A program made the position numbers and the translations under genes. Under the pieces are notes generated by a model. The model was not told where the DNA came from. It was given only the letters and a program-made list of their open reading frames with translations, and did no database searches. Positions 1 to 11,500 of a stretch of 64,000 nucleotides of DNA are shown here, in pieces. The stretch is taken from assembly GCA_004835665.1 (NCBI GenBank), contig RBKR01000019.1:1-64000 (forward strand), read 5' to 3'. Every line of letters starts with the position of its first letter. The stretch's first letter is position 1. The stretch is from Phoma sp. XZ068. Lineage: Eukaryota; Ascomycota; Dothideomycetes; Pleosporales; Didymellaceae.

Positions 1-1402
1 CTGGTCAGTGTTAGCCATGCTACGTTGACAGGTCAGAACTGACTTACATTCACGTCGGTACTGAAGATTTCGCTACGCCACATATCTTCATTGAATAGTA
101 GGTCGAAGTCAAAAAAAGCCTGGTCCATGGTGTATGGTGATTTGGTCAATTCCAAAAGCACGGTGGTGACTGACCTTTTATGGTCAACGTGTACCAGCCG
201 TGGTCGCCTACATAGCACGTGAGGTTGTCTGTCTCGCGAGATGTGGGAACAACCTCCTACCCACCCGAGACACCGATCGCTATCCACGCCTCAGACTGTC
301 GTCGGACTTCACCTGAAGGATGGTTCGATTCGTTAACGTATCTGCTTAGCCTCCCCCCTAGGCTCCTTTTGCATGAATATCGTAGCTATCGGTGATCTGA
401 ATGAAACCTTTGCCGCCGTGGCAAACATCTGCCAGAGCCAATATCCTCTTCCAGCCCGTAAACAGGCTGTGCCATGGCCATTAGGATACATAAATTGTTG
501 GCGATTGGCTTTGTAATTATAGAAAGTGACATCCGCATGAATCTTACGATGCAACGTGCTATCACAGGGCGGCAACCATGCCATGCTGTGGGCTTCAGAC
601 AGCCAGTAACGAAGCCCCTCCTCCTCTTGCATAGGGCCAAGATGCTTTGTGCCCTGGATGTTGATGTGGCTGCGTACATACAGATGACGCTGTGCCATCG
701 TGCGGGCTTGGATAGCCAGTGATGAGCCATCTCTTGGTTTCGCATACGTCCGAGATGCAACTTTCTCTTGAATGGAAACGTGACTGCGGACGGCTGGCGG
801 CAATGAAAGCCTACCAAGGGCTTCAATTCGCCAGTCATGAGATCACCTGCACCCTACGCATAATACCGAGATGCACTGAGCCACGGAGTGCGATACAGTT
901 ACACAGGAAGAAGCCAACCCTGCATTATGCACTGAAATCGATTGGATGTTGAGACAGGAGATCAAAAATAGTGCCGTATTGGTTTTATTGAGGCGGTATT
1001 GACAAGCACGGAAGTGCTAGGAATGGACAGTCCGATGGGGCGTGAATTGCCACTGAGATCAGGGAGAAGTCTTAGCTCAATACGACGGCACATATGGAAG
1101 ACCGAAGGGACTGGGTCACAGGCATATATAGAGCAGCCAGTCTTCCAAAGCGACTGAGCAACCAGCACAAATGAGTTCCCTCAACGCAAGCCCAAAGCCC
1201 CAAGATCTCAACACGTAAAGTTTCTTCTCCAAAGAAAAGCTCTATATGCTAATCCTCACCAGCGCTGCCCCTAGCCTGTACTTTTTCCTGGTCTACACCG
1301 ACGAACCTGAGGATGGAGTATTCTTTGTTGACCTCGGTAACCTCTCCCCGGCCTCTACGTTCTGTGATCAGAACACTGCGAAGCAATCCGAATGCAGGCA
1401 AC
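1..1402. other. Left edge, no firm gene; possible minus-strand remnant
   Basis: No recognisable domain was found. On the minus strand two open stretches (about 33-287 and 333-838) have plausible coding composition, including a segment near 60-140 rich in Phe and Asp, and could be exons of a gene running off the left edge. I could not join them with convincing splice sites. A TATA-like cagcatatatag-type run near 1,120 precedes the plus-strand gene at 1,403. The stretch is otherwise featureless. Confidence 0.3.
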
Positions 1403-2112
1403 ATGATGGTAGCATTTCGATTTCTGGATCTACCACCAGGTACGTGAGGCAGAGCTGCATCAACGAAGCTTATCTAACTGGTTTCACAGACATCCGTAAC
1501 CTCATTTACGAGCTTTGCCTTGGACTCATGTCCATCCGGATGAAGAGCCGCCGTGCTGTCCATGTCGAAGGAAGTGGGTATCGCAGCCTCACGCAAGTGT
1601 CTCGGCAAACTCGTGCTGAGTTCCACCCTTTATATCTGATTAAAACCACATTTTCACTGAGGGCGACCCAGGTGCGAAGGTTTGTTAAGGATCTTGTTCC
1701 AAGATCGTTAGACCTAAAAGGCACTGTTACGCTTGTAATTGACATAAGTCAACGTTTCCGCGAAACTTTGGATCTACTGCCAGTCCTTCGGTCTATAGCA
1801 GGCCGCGAAGAGATTCAAGTTCAGTTCGAATTCCGGAGCGGAGATTGGCACCCAAAGATGGCGGAAGTGCTAAATCAAGCATATCAGCAAAAGTCACAGT
1901 GGCAGGCATTCATTTCCAGAGTGAAGCACATATACATCGTATACAGACACCTATCCATTGAATTTCAAGAGAGAGGATTTGTCACATGGAAGGCAAGAAC
2001 AGACGTTGCTTCTGAGAATTTTTGGGGCGATCTGGGTTTCAGAGTGGAAGAGAACAATCACAATTGCTTGGAGCTGAGTTGCGCAGCGCCCCAGGTCTGG
2101 TCCTCGTCATAG
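1403..2112 (+). CDS. 2EXR / F-box-like small protein
   Basis: Two exons are proposed, 1,403-1,439 and 1,490-2,112, giving 219 aa. The 50-nt intron begins gtacgtgag and ends ttcacag. Removing it shifts the reading frame and creates the N-terminus FLDLPPDIRNLIYELC, the hallmark start of the fungal 2EXR/F-box-like family; without splicing the motif is broken. Tandem ATGs occur at 1,403 and 1,406. The rest of the protein has the loose alpha-rich look of this family, with an internal QVSRQTRAEF segment (about residue 55) that matches its usual second conserved patch. These proteins are very common and fast-evolving in Pezizomycotina and their biochemical role is mostly unknown. The gene sits alone in the accessory half of the window. 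Confidence 0.7.
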
Positions 2113-2547
2113 GTGGTCAGTAGGTCGGCAGCTCGAGTGGGTGCTGAGGTTCAAGATATCCGAGTATTTTCCGATGCCGAAAACTTACCGAAGGCACGTG
2201 ATGCGACAGTATGTTGAACTGTCTGGTGCTATGGATACCACTGAACGAGGGGTGGGGGAACGCAGAACCCTCAACTGCTGAGCAGCAGTCACTACGAGCG
2301 TTCCGTTCCTGTATTCAGAATGGCGTTCCCTGCAAGCGCCTGCTGTGCCACCAACATGCGCCCACATAATCCCCCCGCGCCTCCACCCTGCATCGCTTCG
2401 GTTTAGTGGGTCGTGCCTGCCGTCAGACAACAGTCTCCAGGTATTCGACGATCGCAACTGAGAACAGGAAGCTGTAATTTGATGCCACTGAGGTGCTCGC
2501 ACTACCAGCAAACTGCTTACCGAGTCTAATTCCTCTTTTTCTAACTG
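2113..2547. other. Intergenic, nothing recognised
   Basis: Only short uninformative open frames occur here. It presumably holds the 3' end of the 2EXR-like gene and the promoter of the five-exon gene that follows. Confidence 0.5.
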
Positions 2548-3965
2548 ATGTCCTGTCTCTCGCAGGCATTCATCAAGACCTCTCACTATTGTCCATGCTC
2601 GCATCTCTACCTTATACAGCATTCTTTCATTATGGACAACGCTATGCTTCCATCTGCTGCTTCTCCTGCGTCTCCTCTTTCTGTAGCTCTGTCTCTTCCC
2701 CCACCTGCATATTCAGCGCGTATCTCTTCAGATCAGTTGTGGAAGATCAAGAATGCTAAATACCAATCCACTTTCGTGAAGGAAGGCGAGCCGAGTTCAG
2801 AAGATTTCCAGAATCACGTCAAATACATCAAGGACCCGCACTTTACGAGCGCAGTTAGTGTCCATAATAGCACCACGTGACCGACATCTTACAAATCCTC
2901 ACAGTACGGCCCCAATCATATAGCGCCGACCTCTGAGCTACCACGGCATATCAAGATACAGTACAGCCAGGGCTTTTGTCGCCTTACCGAACTTCTTGAT
3001 AAATTCCAGGACTGCATTAGCGAAATGGGTCCTCTCCAAGAAGAGGACCTACTGTTCCTTCTTCTTCGTCGATTTGCGGATACCTCCGATGCGACCGTTT
3101 ATGCGGAGATTAGGCGTTCTAGAGCTGTCCAAATTTACGATTCCTCCATTCAAGAACCGCTAGTAGGTAGAGTACGCGCATTTGCGTCGCAACCGTATTG
3201 ACAGAATTGCAGGAATCGATGATACTAGAAGGCGCTCTAACCCACGATACCAGTGTTGTTCATGCTGACCTGAATATGAATTACTCCGAGCAGACGCAAG
3301 AGCAATCATTAGACGACACAGCCTACACTCTCCTACCCCAGACACCTTTAGAAGCAGATGCTAACTGTGCTGTAACGGTCAATTTCCCCGCGTCGTTATC
3401 TATCGAATGTCCAGACAGCTCAAGCTTGTCTCTCGAGAATCCTCCAGATTATTCAAGCCCACACGATTGGATAGATATTCGACCAGAGCATGACTGGGAT
3501 CAATTGCCAATCAAGTTCCAGCCTCCGAGCTTTCGCATACATCGATGTCACCATGGAGGAGTTGAGCGTGGTGAGGAAGATGATGCCTTCGAGCTACCTA
3601 TGGGTTTTCCAGAAGTGTTGCATCATATAGATGAAACTTGCAACGACGTTTGTGATAACCAAATGATATATATTTACCGAACAGCTAATTCATGTAGATA
3701 TCCAAGGCTACGTTCCGAATCCACAGTCTGCCAGGGCAGTCTCTGCCTCTAGAAGAAGGAGGCACACAGAGCTTTGAATGCGATTTGTTCGCCACTATCC
3801 CTTCGTTGTACATCACAGTCAAGCGGGATGGAAAGTTCTTGGTGTACGATTGCTTCAAAAACAGAGAGGTTTGATATCTTCACATAATATTTTGTGCCGA
3901 GACTGACAGTCACCTAGGAATGGATCTCATCTCATAACGGCCATGAGGAGTGTTCTGGGTGCTAG
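2548..3965 (+). CDS. Orphan five-exon gene, 405 aa
   Basis: Exons are proposed at 2,548-2,853, 2,905-3,162, 3,213-3,647, 3,698-3,868 and 3,918-3,965. All four introns are 49-51 nt with GT..AG ends and every exon has a length divisible by three, so the reading frame runs unbroken to TAG at 3,963. The start may instead be ATG 2,632 (MDNAML). I recognise no family. The protein has a helical middle region (LTELLDKFQDCISEMG) followed by an acidic run of Glu, Asp and Leu, a long Ser/Pro/Asp-rich section, and a C-terminal part (from about residue 333) with alternating hydrophobic residues and a Cys-ending tail (HEECSGC). No signal peptide or membrane segment is seen. Clean splicing and lack of stops argue for a real, intact gene; orphan genes of this kind are typical of accessory fungal DNA. 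Confidence 0.65.
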
Positions 3966-4213
3966 GAAGACCCGATAACAATGCGGTGGCGAGATTCTCA
4001 ACTAGGTCTTATTTTAGATGCATATAACTCAATCTACTTCTAAACTGCTATAATCTGCTATAAGAATCACGATAACTAATTGAAGCTACTCTAGCTCGCG
4101 TGCGTGTTTTATAATTACTGAACTGTGTCTTCTAAAGTTTGACTTCTGTTTACGGGAAACAGTTCCTGGATTCTGCTCATATATATGTATTTACATCCCC
4201 ATCTCCCAGACAT

Positions 4214-5789
4214 CTAACTTGGTCCCTATTCACAAAGCATTTGCTTTTGTTGCATTGTCTATTAAGAAACACAATTCAATCAACCTACACCATGTCAACT
4301 ACTTCGCCACCTTCTCTCTCATCCCAATCGACTATCAGCGAAGCTTCAGAGCCAGTCGAGCTTGCCTACAGCCCAGTGTGGTCAGCGCAGTTGTCAGGTT
4401 CAGACTATAACGGAATAGAGCAACCAGAGCCAAATGTATATCTACAGCTATCCCAGCTCCTTGAGTGGGAGATATGGACACACAGCCAAACCCGGGCTAA
4501 GCTCACAAGCGAGTGCCTGAGATCTGCTGAGCTGGTAGCTCAGGTGAACAGGCTTGCCAACGAACTTGCACTTTTGCGAGGATACTGCCAGCAGAAACCC
4601 AGGCAAAGGGGATCTTCAGCGACCTTTCATGGCAATAATAAGCAGGAACGCAAGGTCTGAGCTACGTACTATGCTCTAGGGAAAATACTAACGTTAAATA
4701 GACGCCCGAGCCATGGCCTACTGAGCTAATTCAATTAAAGAATGACATTGGGAACTAGAACAAGCGAAAGATAGAATTATAAAGAACATAGGAGGGTAAG
4801 ACTTAAAGTTATAGTTACTAAAGAGCCACATCCTATTTGTAAACAGATTATATGTTAACTTTGTTGGCTGAATCTTTATAATACGTTTCGAGCAATTTTG
4901 GAGGGCTACTAAACACCTTGAACTGCTCTTAGACAATCTTGTTCCCTAAGCTCTAGGACTATCAGACTTCAATCTTCCCTGCATTTGTCGCCAACGATGT
5001 TAACAGATTATGAAAGCTACGGGTGATGATACTAATATAATAATTATTACTACTACTCTAGCTAGCAGTGACCTATTTAGTGCACTATTACTAGAGCTTC
5101 TTGTAGAGGCTTGCTTCTGTACTACAGACACTAATCTTCCTGTTAACTTAGGCTCCTGTAAATAGATAGTTAGAATCCCTTTCTATACTCTAATTATAGA
5201 ATGCTTACTATAAGGCTTAGCAATTCCCTAACTGCACAAATCTATAGCCTAAAGGTTTGCAGTTGCCTTTCTACTTAGACTCCTGTACAAAGACAGTATT
5301 AGGGTTAGGTCTAGCAAACTAGGACAGCACACTATAGACTAACTTATATAGAGGAGGGTGTTCTGTAGGCAGGGCTTGCCTCCTAGGCTTTGCAGAGAAT
5401 TTAACAAAGACACAGTTTAAGGCAATATAGCACATTGCAATAATATTACAGAGATTTAGAAAGATTGTTTATATAACTAATACAGAAATTATAATTAGCA
5501 ACACCTATAAGCTTCTGTAGCAGCTTTAACTAATACTAGAAACTGTCTGCAGTCTCTAAGGCTTAACATAAGCCCGTTTCCAGTAAGAGTGTTTATAAAC
5601 AGCTGTCTGTTTTATGTTTGCAGTTTTCTATCTCCCTGACCAACACAATTGGCCTGGCTGTCACAACTTCTTGGTATCCGCGACAACGGAATGCCATAGC
5701 GCAGATACTACTACTTTGCTTTCTTGAACAGCCACTACCTTGGAAGAACACTGTATCTCTTTAACAGGTCAAATAACCAGCGAATATCC
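4214..5789 (+). repeat. 1.58-kb dispersed repeat, copy A (uninterrupted)
   Basis: This stretch is nearly identical to 16,793-17,372 joined to 22,776-23,736, in the same orientation. Homology starts at about aacttRgtccctattc and ends at cagcgaatatc; sequence outside differs. Copy A lacks the 5.4-kb insertion found in copy B and so is the empty-site reference: the insertion point corresponds to the TA at 4,789-4,790. The two copies differ mostly by C/T and G/A changes, and the second half is AT-rich and full of TAA/TAG codons, as expected from repeat-induced point mutation. About 39 bp near 5,220-5,258 are missing from copy B. No reverse transcriptase or transposase motif is visible, so its class is unknown. 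Confidence 0.85.
4292..4758 (+). pseudogene. Repeat-encoded ORF, copy A
   Basis: ATG 4,292 opens a Ser/Thr-rich N-terminus (MSTTSPPSLSS) followed by a predicted helical segment with spaced Leu residues (LTSECLRSAELVAQVNRLAN, about residues 67-86). Unspliced it ends at TGA 4,658. A good intron (4,655-4,701, branch-like actaac, acceptor aatag) would instead continue to a TAG at 4,756. Beyond that stop the same frame still reads as protein apart from many TAG/TAA codons at places where CAG/CAA would fit, which looks like an exon ruined by RIP. Function unknown. The copy in repeat B carries a further stop. Confidence 0.5.
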
Positions 5790-6557
5790 GGGAGCCAAGC
5801 CGAAGCTGCTAGAGCGTCTCATATGTATCCCACGGAGAGCCGTCTACGAAAACCAGTACCATGATCTAATACCTAGCTCAGCGGCCTCCACGGTTCTGAG
5901 CTTGCGGGGTGGCCAGTCTGAAGTTGTGCGAAGCCTGTGTGCTGGATCGGTGTCACGTGGCAACACTGCCTGCGATGATCGTTTGACAAAGCCAGAGTCC
6001 AGAGTCGAATCTGCGTTCTTTGGCTTGTTGGATGACGAGGTTGTTGCGGGTGGTAAGACTGAAGAGACTTCTGCCTCGGACTGCACGCTAAAGTCGAAGC
6101 GTGTAGAACGACTGGAGTGTTCAGAATTCGTTTTAGAGACCCTTTCTGCGCGGGATTAGCGAATCTGACTCCGTAACCAGTCAAAGAGCTGTTGTGATCA
6201 TGATAAGCACTGCGAGAGGTTTATGGCGCGTCGATGGATCAAGAAACAAGCAAGGCTTCGGGGGACGCGTCATTAGCCATGGAAAGTTATGGCATGAGCT
6301 AGGCATCGTTTGGAGAGGGACTTGGTCAATGTTAGACTTCTCGCTCGATCTTCTGTGCACTGCTGTTGTTGTGCTAACGTTACCCCCATTACGTGTTTAT
6401 TCTACGTCTTGTCATTTAAGCGAGGTGACCTCCCACATGTACAGACTCAGATTGATTTTATTGCGATCAACTGACAACAATGTAATCAGGCTGATTCAGG
6501 AGCTTTCGCCGTCTTATCTTTTGTAGCTCACTAAATACTGTAAAGCACAGTACCGTA
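5790..6557. other. Intergenic, nothing recognised
   Basis: A plus-strand open frame continues from the repeat edge to 6,159 but has no recognisable motif and begins inside repeat DNA, so it is not called. The remaining part up to the zinc-cluster gene is AT-biased and featureless. Confidence 0.5.
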
Positions 6558-7066
6558 TCATGTCGTACTGTGTTGTACTGTATGAATATCAGGACCATAC
6601 TTGTAATCTACGCTTCTACAACTCTGACATGCCGGCGTGCTTTCTAGCACAACGCCAACCATACCTCAATATAGTGGCATGCACTGTCCTGGTAACCCCT
6701 TACCGTTGTCTTGACATCGCTGGCAGTGATTCTTGCGAGAGCACTGGTTAGGTCAGCACGAAACATGCACAGTGAAGGTAGACGATGATGTACTTTCAGC
6801 TTTGATCTTCTACATGACACACCTGGAGAGCAATGTTAGCTGTGACCAAGGTACAAGTGTTAGTTGCAATGCTGCATTGCATTACTCGCGAGCGACCATG
6901 GCGGAATATTTTGGAACGGTCGCAAGGAACCAACACGGGCAGTGTACAAGGGTTCAAGACGCGACATACATGCTTTTGGCGCATATTTCTGGCGGACCTT
7001 CTTTCTCTTAGGCGAGGATGATTGATCATTGTCTTTTCGATCCAAGGGCGATGTCTGGTTGTTCAT
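6558..7066 (-). CDS. Solo Zn(II)2Cys6 zinc-cluster mini-protein (or gene remnant)
   Basis: Four small exons are proposed on the minus strand: 7,066-6,970, 6,822-6,794, 6,743-6,704 and 6,643-6,558, total 83 aa. Together they assemble a full binuclear zinc cluster: KYAPKACVSCRRSKLKC, then a short loop, HCQRC, and a final PAC. Six Cys have normal spacing, and a basic patch (KRKKVR) precedes them as in fungal Gal4-type DNA-binding domains. Three introns lie inside the cluster, with GT..AG ends and consistent phases. What is missing is everything else: no linker, coiled coil or 'fungal-specific TF' middle domain follows, and an in-frame TGA comes 21 codons after the cluster. It may be a stand-alone DNA-binding protein, or the surviving 5' end of a decayed regulator whose later exons I failed to find. 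Confidence 0.6.
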
Positions 7067-8505
7067 AACGCGGTAACATGGACGTTGGATGGGGTCGTCG
7101 ACTGACCAACGCTCGAAACGGACGCGCCGAGTTGGTCCAAGCGCGACCTTGGCAACATCGACGCGCCAACGCGCTCTTGCCGCGCCAACGCGCTCTTCCA
7201 TCATCGTCATTGCCGCAGTGGAGAAGTCATCAGCGCGAGCATGGGGGGCTCTTGCACAGTTGAGATCTGGTTTCCTTGTCTAGATACACCGTTCAGACAT
7301 CTTGTTTTTCTGCGCTTATTCGTTATCTGTATCTCCGCCTCCAACACTACGTCCACATTGGCACCTGTACGCATATGCAGAGTTCAAAGGGGTCCAAGGA
7401 CAGCCTCAAGGAACCCAAGATTGCAGCTGCACCCGTCGCCAACATTGCGTGATTGTCGCGTTCTGACTCGCCACTCGCTTCACAGGAATTCAATGCCCAT
7501 TCATGCTCCCGCGTAGTTACCCGAACAACGGCCTTTCTCTAGCAAAAGTAAAGCCACTGCCCAGTTTTGCGTTCGTGCTCTAGAACCTTCACTCGATTTG
7601 AGGCGACTGACCAATCGGCGCGCGTTCTCCCCGTCGAGCGACCTCTCCCTTCCTACACTTTCTTCATTGTACAACCAGAGCATGGCCTGGCGACTGGACC
7701 AATCAAGAGCATCTGAGGAGAACGCATGCTCAGTGAGCGCGACAGCTTCCTCCACAAGGGATCGAGGGACTGCCGCTCCCCAACCGTTACTATCAAACAG
7801 AATTCCCAAACAACGGATCTAATCTTCGCGACATACTCAATACCAACACTCATGAACATGCTATGATCATCAAGCTTCAGGTTTTGATAAACTGCAGGCT
7901 TGAGACACCAAAGATAGTCCGTCAATGTTGTATGGTCACGCTGCCGAACCTACATTCTTTTGACACCGATGCCACTTCGAAGCCACCTCGACTACGCACA
8001 GCCATTCCATCAGTCACCATCTTGGCATCCAGCTACGCATTCTTGGCACAGCGTTTGGTATATCGGACTTGGAAAATTACCGACAGCCGCCGTCGCCGCA
8101 TGCCTCAAGACGAAAGATGTTGATGCTGGCAATTTTAAATGGCCCTCTGTTGATACTGCTCCACTTGCAGGAAGAATGAACACAGAATACGCGGGTCACT
8201 AGGTAGGGCTATTACACACCCGTTGCCAGGTAATCGGTACAAACGATCTTAAAGTGCCATAGACAGCCCTATTGGCTGAAAACGAGTTATCTGGGTCCAA
8301 ATGCACCCTCTTCTTTTCAAGCTCTTCGCCGCTACAGCTAACCCTTTGCTACACCTACTATCATTTGTTTAACAACGCTTACTATAGTCTACATAGACAA
8401 ACAGCCTATCTAAGACGAAGTCTCTGTCTATACCTAAAACAAGGTAGAACATTTATACTGCCCAGGACTTACTAACAAAAGATTCTAATTGCACAGTCCC
8501 CCAGT
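7067..8505. other. Gap with one doubtful minus-strand coding stretch
   Basis: A minus-strand open frame at 7,501-7,809 (containing EEAVALTEHAFSSDALDWSS) has coding-like composition and could be an exon or remnant, but no start, family or partner exon is evident. Near 7,100-7,200 a short GCGCGCCAACGCGCTC-like motif is repeated. The last 400 bp form the promoter and leader of the large repeat protein. Confidence 0.4.
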
Positions 8506-11500
8506 ATGGGACGTGTCTACCGACATGTGCTCTCTATGAGCTTGATCCTTGCAGTCGTGGGCGCTCTGCCTGCCCCAAAGCCTGAGATTAGCCTTAGAGG
8601 AGCGCTTGAAGCAGGACTCTCGATCCTTGCAGCTGCTCCTCCAGCTGGCCCTGCGGTTCCAGCATCTCCAGCTAGTCCTGCGGTTCCAGCATCACCAGGT
8701 GGCCCTGCGGTTCCAGCATCTCCAGCTGGCCCTGCGGTTCCAGCATCTCCAGCTGGCCCTGCGGTTCCAGCATCTCCAGCTGGCCCTGCGGTTCCAGCAT
8801 CTCCAGCTAGTCCTGCGGTTCCAGCATCACAAGGTGGCCCTGCGGTTCCAGCATCTCCAGGTGGCCCTGCGGTTCCAGCATCTCCAGGTGGCCCTGCGGT
8901 TCCAGCATCTCCAGCTAGTCCTGCGGTTCCAGCATCACCAGGTGGCCCTGCGGTTCCAGCATCTCCAGCTGGCCCTGCGGTTCCAGCATCTCCAGGTGGC
9001 CCTGCGGTTCCAGCATCACCAGCTGGCCCTGCGGTTCCAGCATCTCCAGGTGGCCCTGCGGTTCCAGCATCTCCAGGTGGCCCTGCGGTTCCAGCATCTC
9101 CAGCTGGCCCTGCGGTTCCAGCATCTCCAGCTGGCCCTGCGGTTCCAGCATCTCCAGGTGGCCCTGCGGTTCCAGCATCTCCAGCCGGTCCAGGCCTTCC
9201 AGCATCTCCAGCTATCCCTGGGGTTCCAGCAGGCCCGGGTCTTCCAGCAGGGCCAGGTGCCCAAGAACCAACAGGACCTGGCGTTCCAGCAGGACCAGAT
9301 CTTCCAGCAGGCTCGGGTCTTGTAGCAGGGCTGGATGTCCAAGAACCAGCAGGGCCTGGCGTTCCAGCAGGCCCAGGCGTTCCAGCAGGCTCGGGTCTTG
9401 TAGCAGGGCTGGATGTCCAAGAACCAGCAGGGCCTGGCGTTCCAGCAGGCCCAGGCGTTCCAGCAGGACCAGGTCCTCAAGAACCAACGGGACCTGGCGT
9501 TCCAGCAGGGCCAGGTCTTCCAGCAGGGCCAGGTGTTCCAGCAGGGCCAGGTCTTCCAGCAGGGCCAGGTCTTCCAGCAGGACCAGGTCTTCCAGCAGGC
9601 CCGGGTCTTCCAGCAGGGCCAGGTGCTCAAGAACCAACGGGACCTGGCGTTCCAGCAGGCCCAGGTCTTCCAGCAGGGCCAGGTCTTCCAGCAGGGCCCG
9701 GTCTTCCAGCAGGACCAGGTGCCCAAGAACCAACAGGACCTGGCGTTCCAGCAGGCCCAGGTCTTCCAGCAGGGCCAGGTCTTCCAGCAGGGCCCGGTCT
9801 TCCAGCAGGACCAGATGCCCAAGAACCAACAGGACCTGGCGTTCCAGCAGGGCCAGGTCTTCCAGCAGGGCCAGGTGCTCAAGAACCAACGGGACCTGGC
9901 GTTCCAGCAGGCCCAGGTCTTCCAGCAGGGCCAGGTCTTCCAGCAGGGCCCGGTCTTCCAGCAGGACCAGGTGCTCAAGAACCAACGGGACCTGGCGTTC
10001 CAGCAGGGCCAGGTGTTCCAGCAGGGCCAGGTCTTCCAGCAGGGCCAGGTGCTCAAGAACCAACGGGACCTGGCGTTCCAGCAGGCCCAGGTCTTCCAGC
10101 AGGACCAGGTCTTCCAGCAGGGCCGGGTCTTCCAGCAGGGCCAGGTGCTCAAGAACCAACGGGACCTGGCGTTCCAGCAGGCCCAGGTCTTCCAGCAGGG
10201 CCAGGTGTTCCAGCAGGGCCAGGTCTTCCAGCAGGGCCAGGTGTTCCAGCAGGACCAGGTCTTCCAGCAGGCCCAGGTCTTCCAGCAGGCCCAGGTCCTC
10301 AAGAACCAACGGGACCTGGCGTTCCAGCAGGCCCAGGTCTTCCATCAGGGCCAGGTGCCCAAGAACCAACAGGACCTGGCGTTCCAGCAGGCCCAGGTCT
10401 TCCAGCAGGGCCAGGTGCTCAAGAACCAACGGGACCTGGCGTTCCAGCAGGCCCAGGTCTTCCAGCAGGGCCAGGTCTTCCAGCAGGGCCCGGTCTTCCA
10501 GCAGGACCAGGTGCTCAAGAACCAACGGGACCTGGCGTTCCAGCAGGGCCGGGTCTTCCAGCAGGGCCAGGTGTTCCAGCAGGGCCAGGTGCTCAAGAAC
10601 CAACGGGACCTGGCGTTCCAGCAGGGCCAGGTCTTCCAGCAGGGCCAGGTGTTCCAGCAGGGCCAGGTCTTCCAGCAGGGCCAGGTCTTCCAGCAGGACC
10701 AGGTCTTCCAGCAGGCCCGGGTCTTCCAGCAGGGCCAGGTGCTCAAGAACCAACGGGACCTGGCGTTCCAGCAGGCCCAGGTCTTCCAGCAGGGCCAGGT
10801 GCTCAAGAACCAACGGGACCTGGTGTTCCAGCAGGCCCAGGTCTTCCAGCAGGGCCAGGTCTTCCAGCAGGGCCAGGTCTTCCAGCAGGACCAGGTGCTC
10901 AAGAACCAGCAGGCCCAGGTCTTCCAGCAGGACCAGGTCTTCCAGCAGGGCCAGGTCTTCCAGCAGGGCCAGGTCTTCCAGCAGGGCCAGGTCTTCCAGC
11001 AGGGCCAGGTGCCCAAGAACCAACAGGACCTGGCGTTCCAGCAGGGCCAGGTCTTCCAGCAGGGCCAGGTGTTCCAGCAGGGCCAGGTGTTCCAGCAGGG
11101 CCAGGTGCTCAAGAACCAACAGGACCTGGCGTTCCAGCAGGCCCAGGTCTTCCAGCAGGGCCAGGTCTTCCAGCAGGGCCCGGTCTTCCAGCAGGACCAG
11201 GTGCCCAAGAACCAACGGGACCTGGCGTTCCAGCAGGCCCAGGTCTTCCAGCAGGGCCAGGTCTTCCAGCAGGGCCAGGTCTTCCAGCAGGGCCAGGTGT
11301 TCCAGCAGGGCCAGGTCTTCCAGCAGGGCCAGGTCCTCAAGAACCAACGGGACCTGGCGTTCCAGCAGGCCCAGGTCTTCCATCAGGGCCAGGTGCTCAA
11401 GAACCAACGGGACCTGGTGTTCCAGCAGGCCCAGGTCTTCCAGCAGGACCAGGTGCTCAAGAACCAACAGGACCTGGCGTTCCAGCAGGCCCGGGTCTTC

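Noticed and set aside
5740..6159. 139-codon plus-strand ORF
   Set aside because: It begins inside repeat DNA without an ATG and shows no recognisable content.
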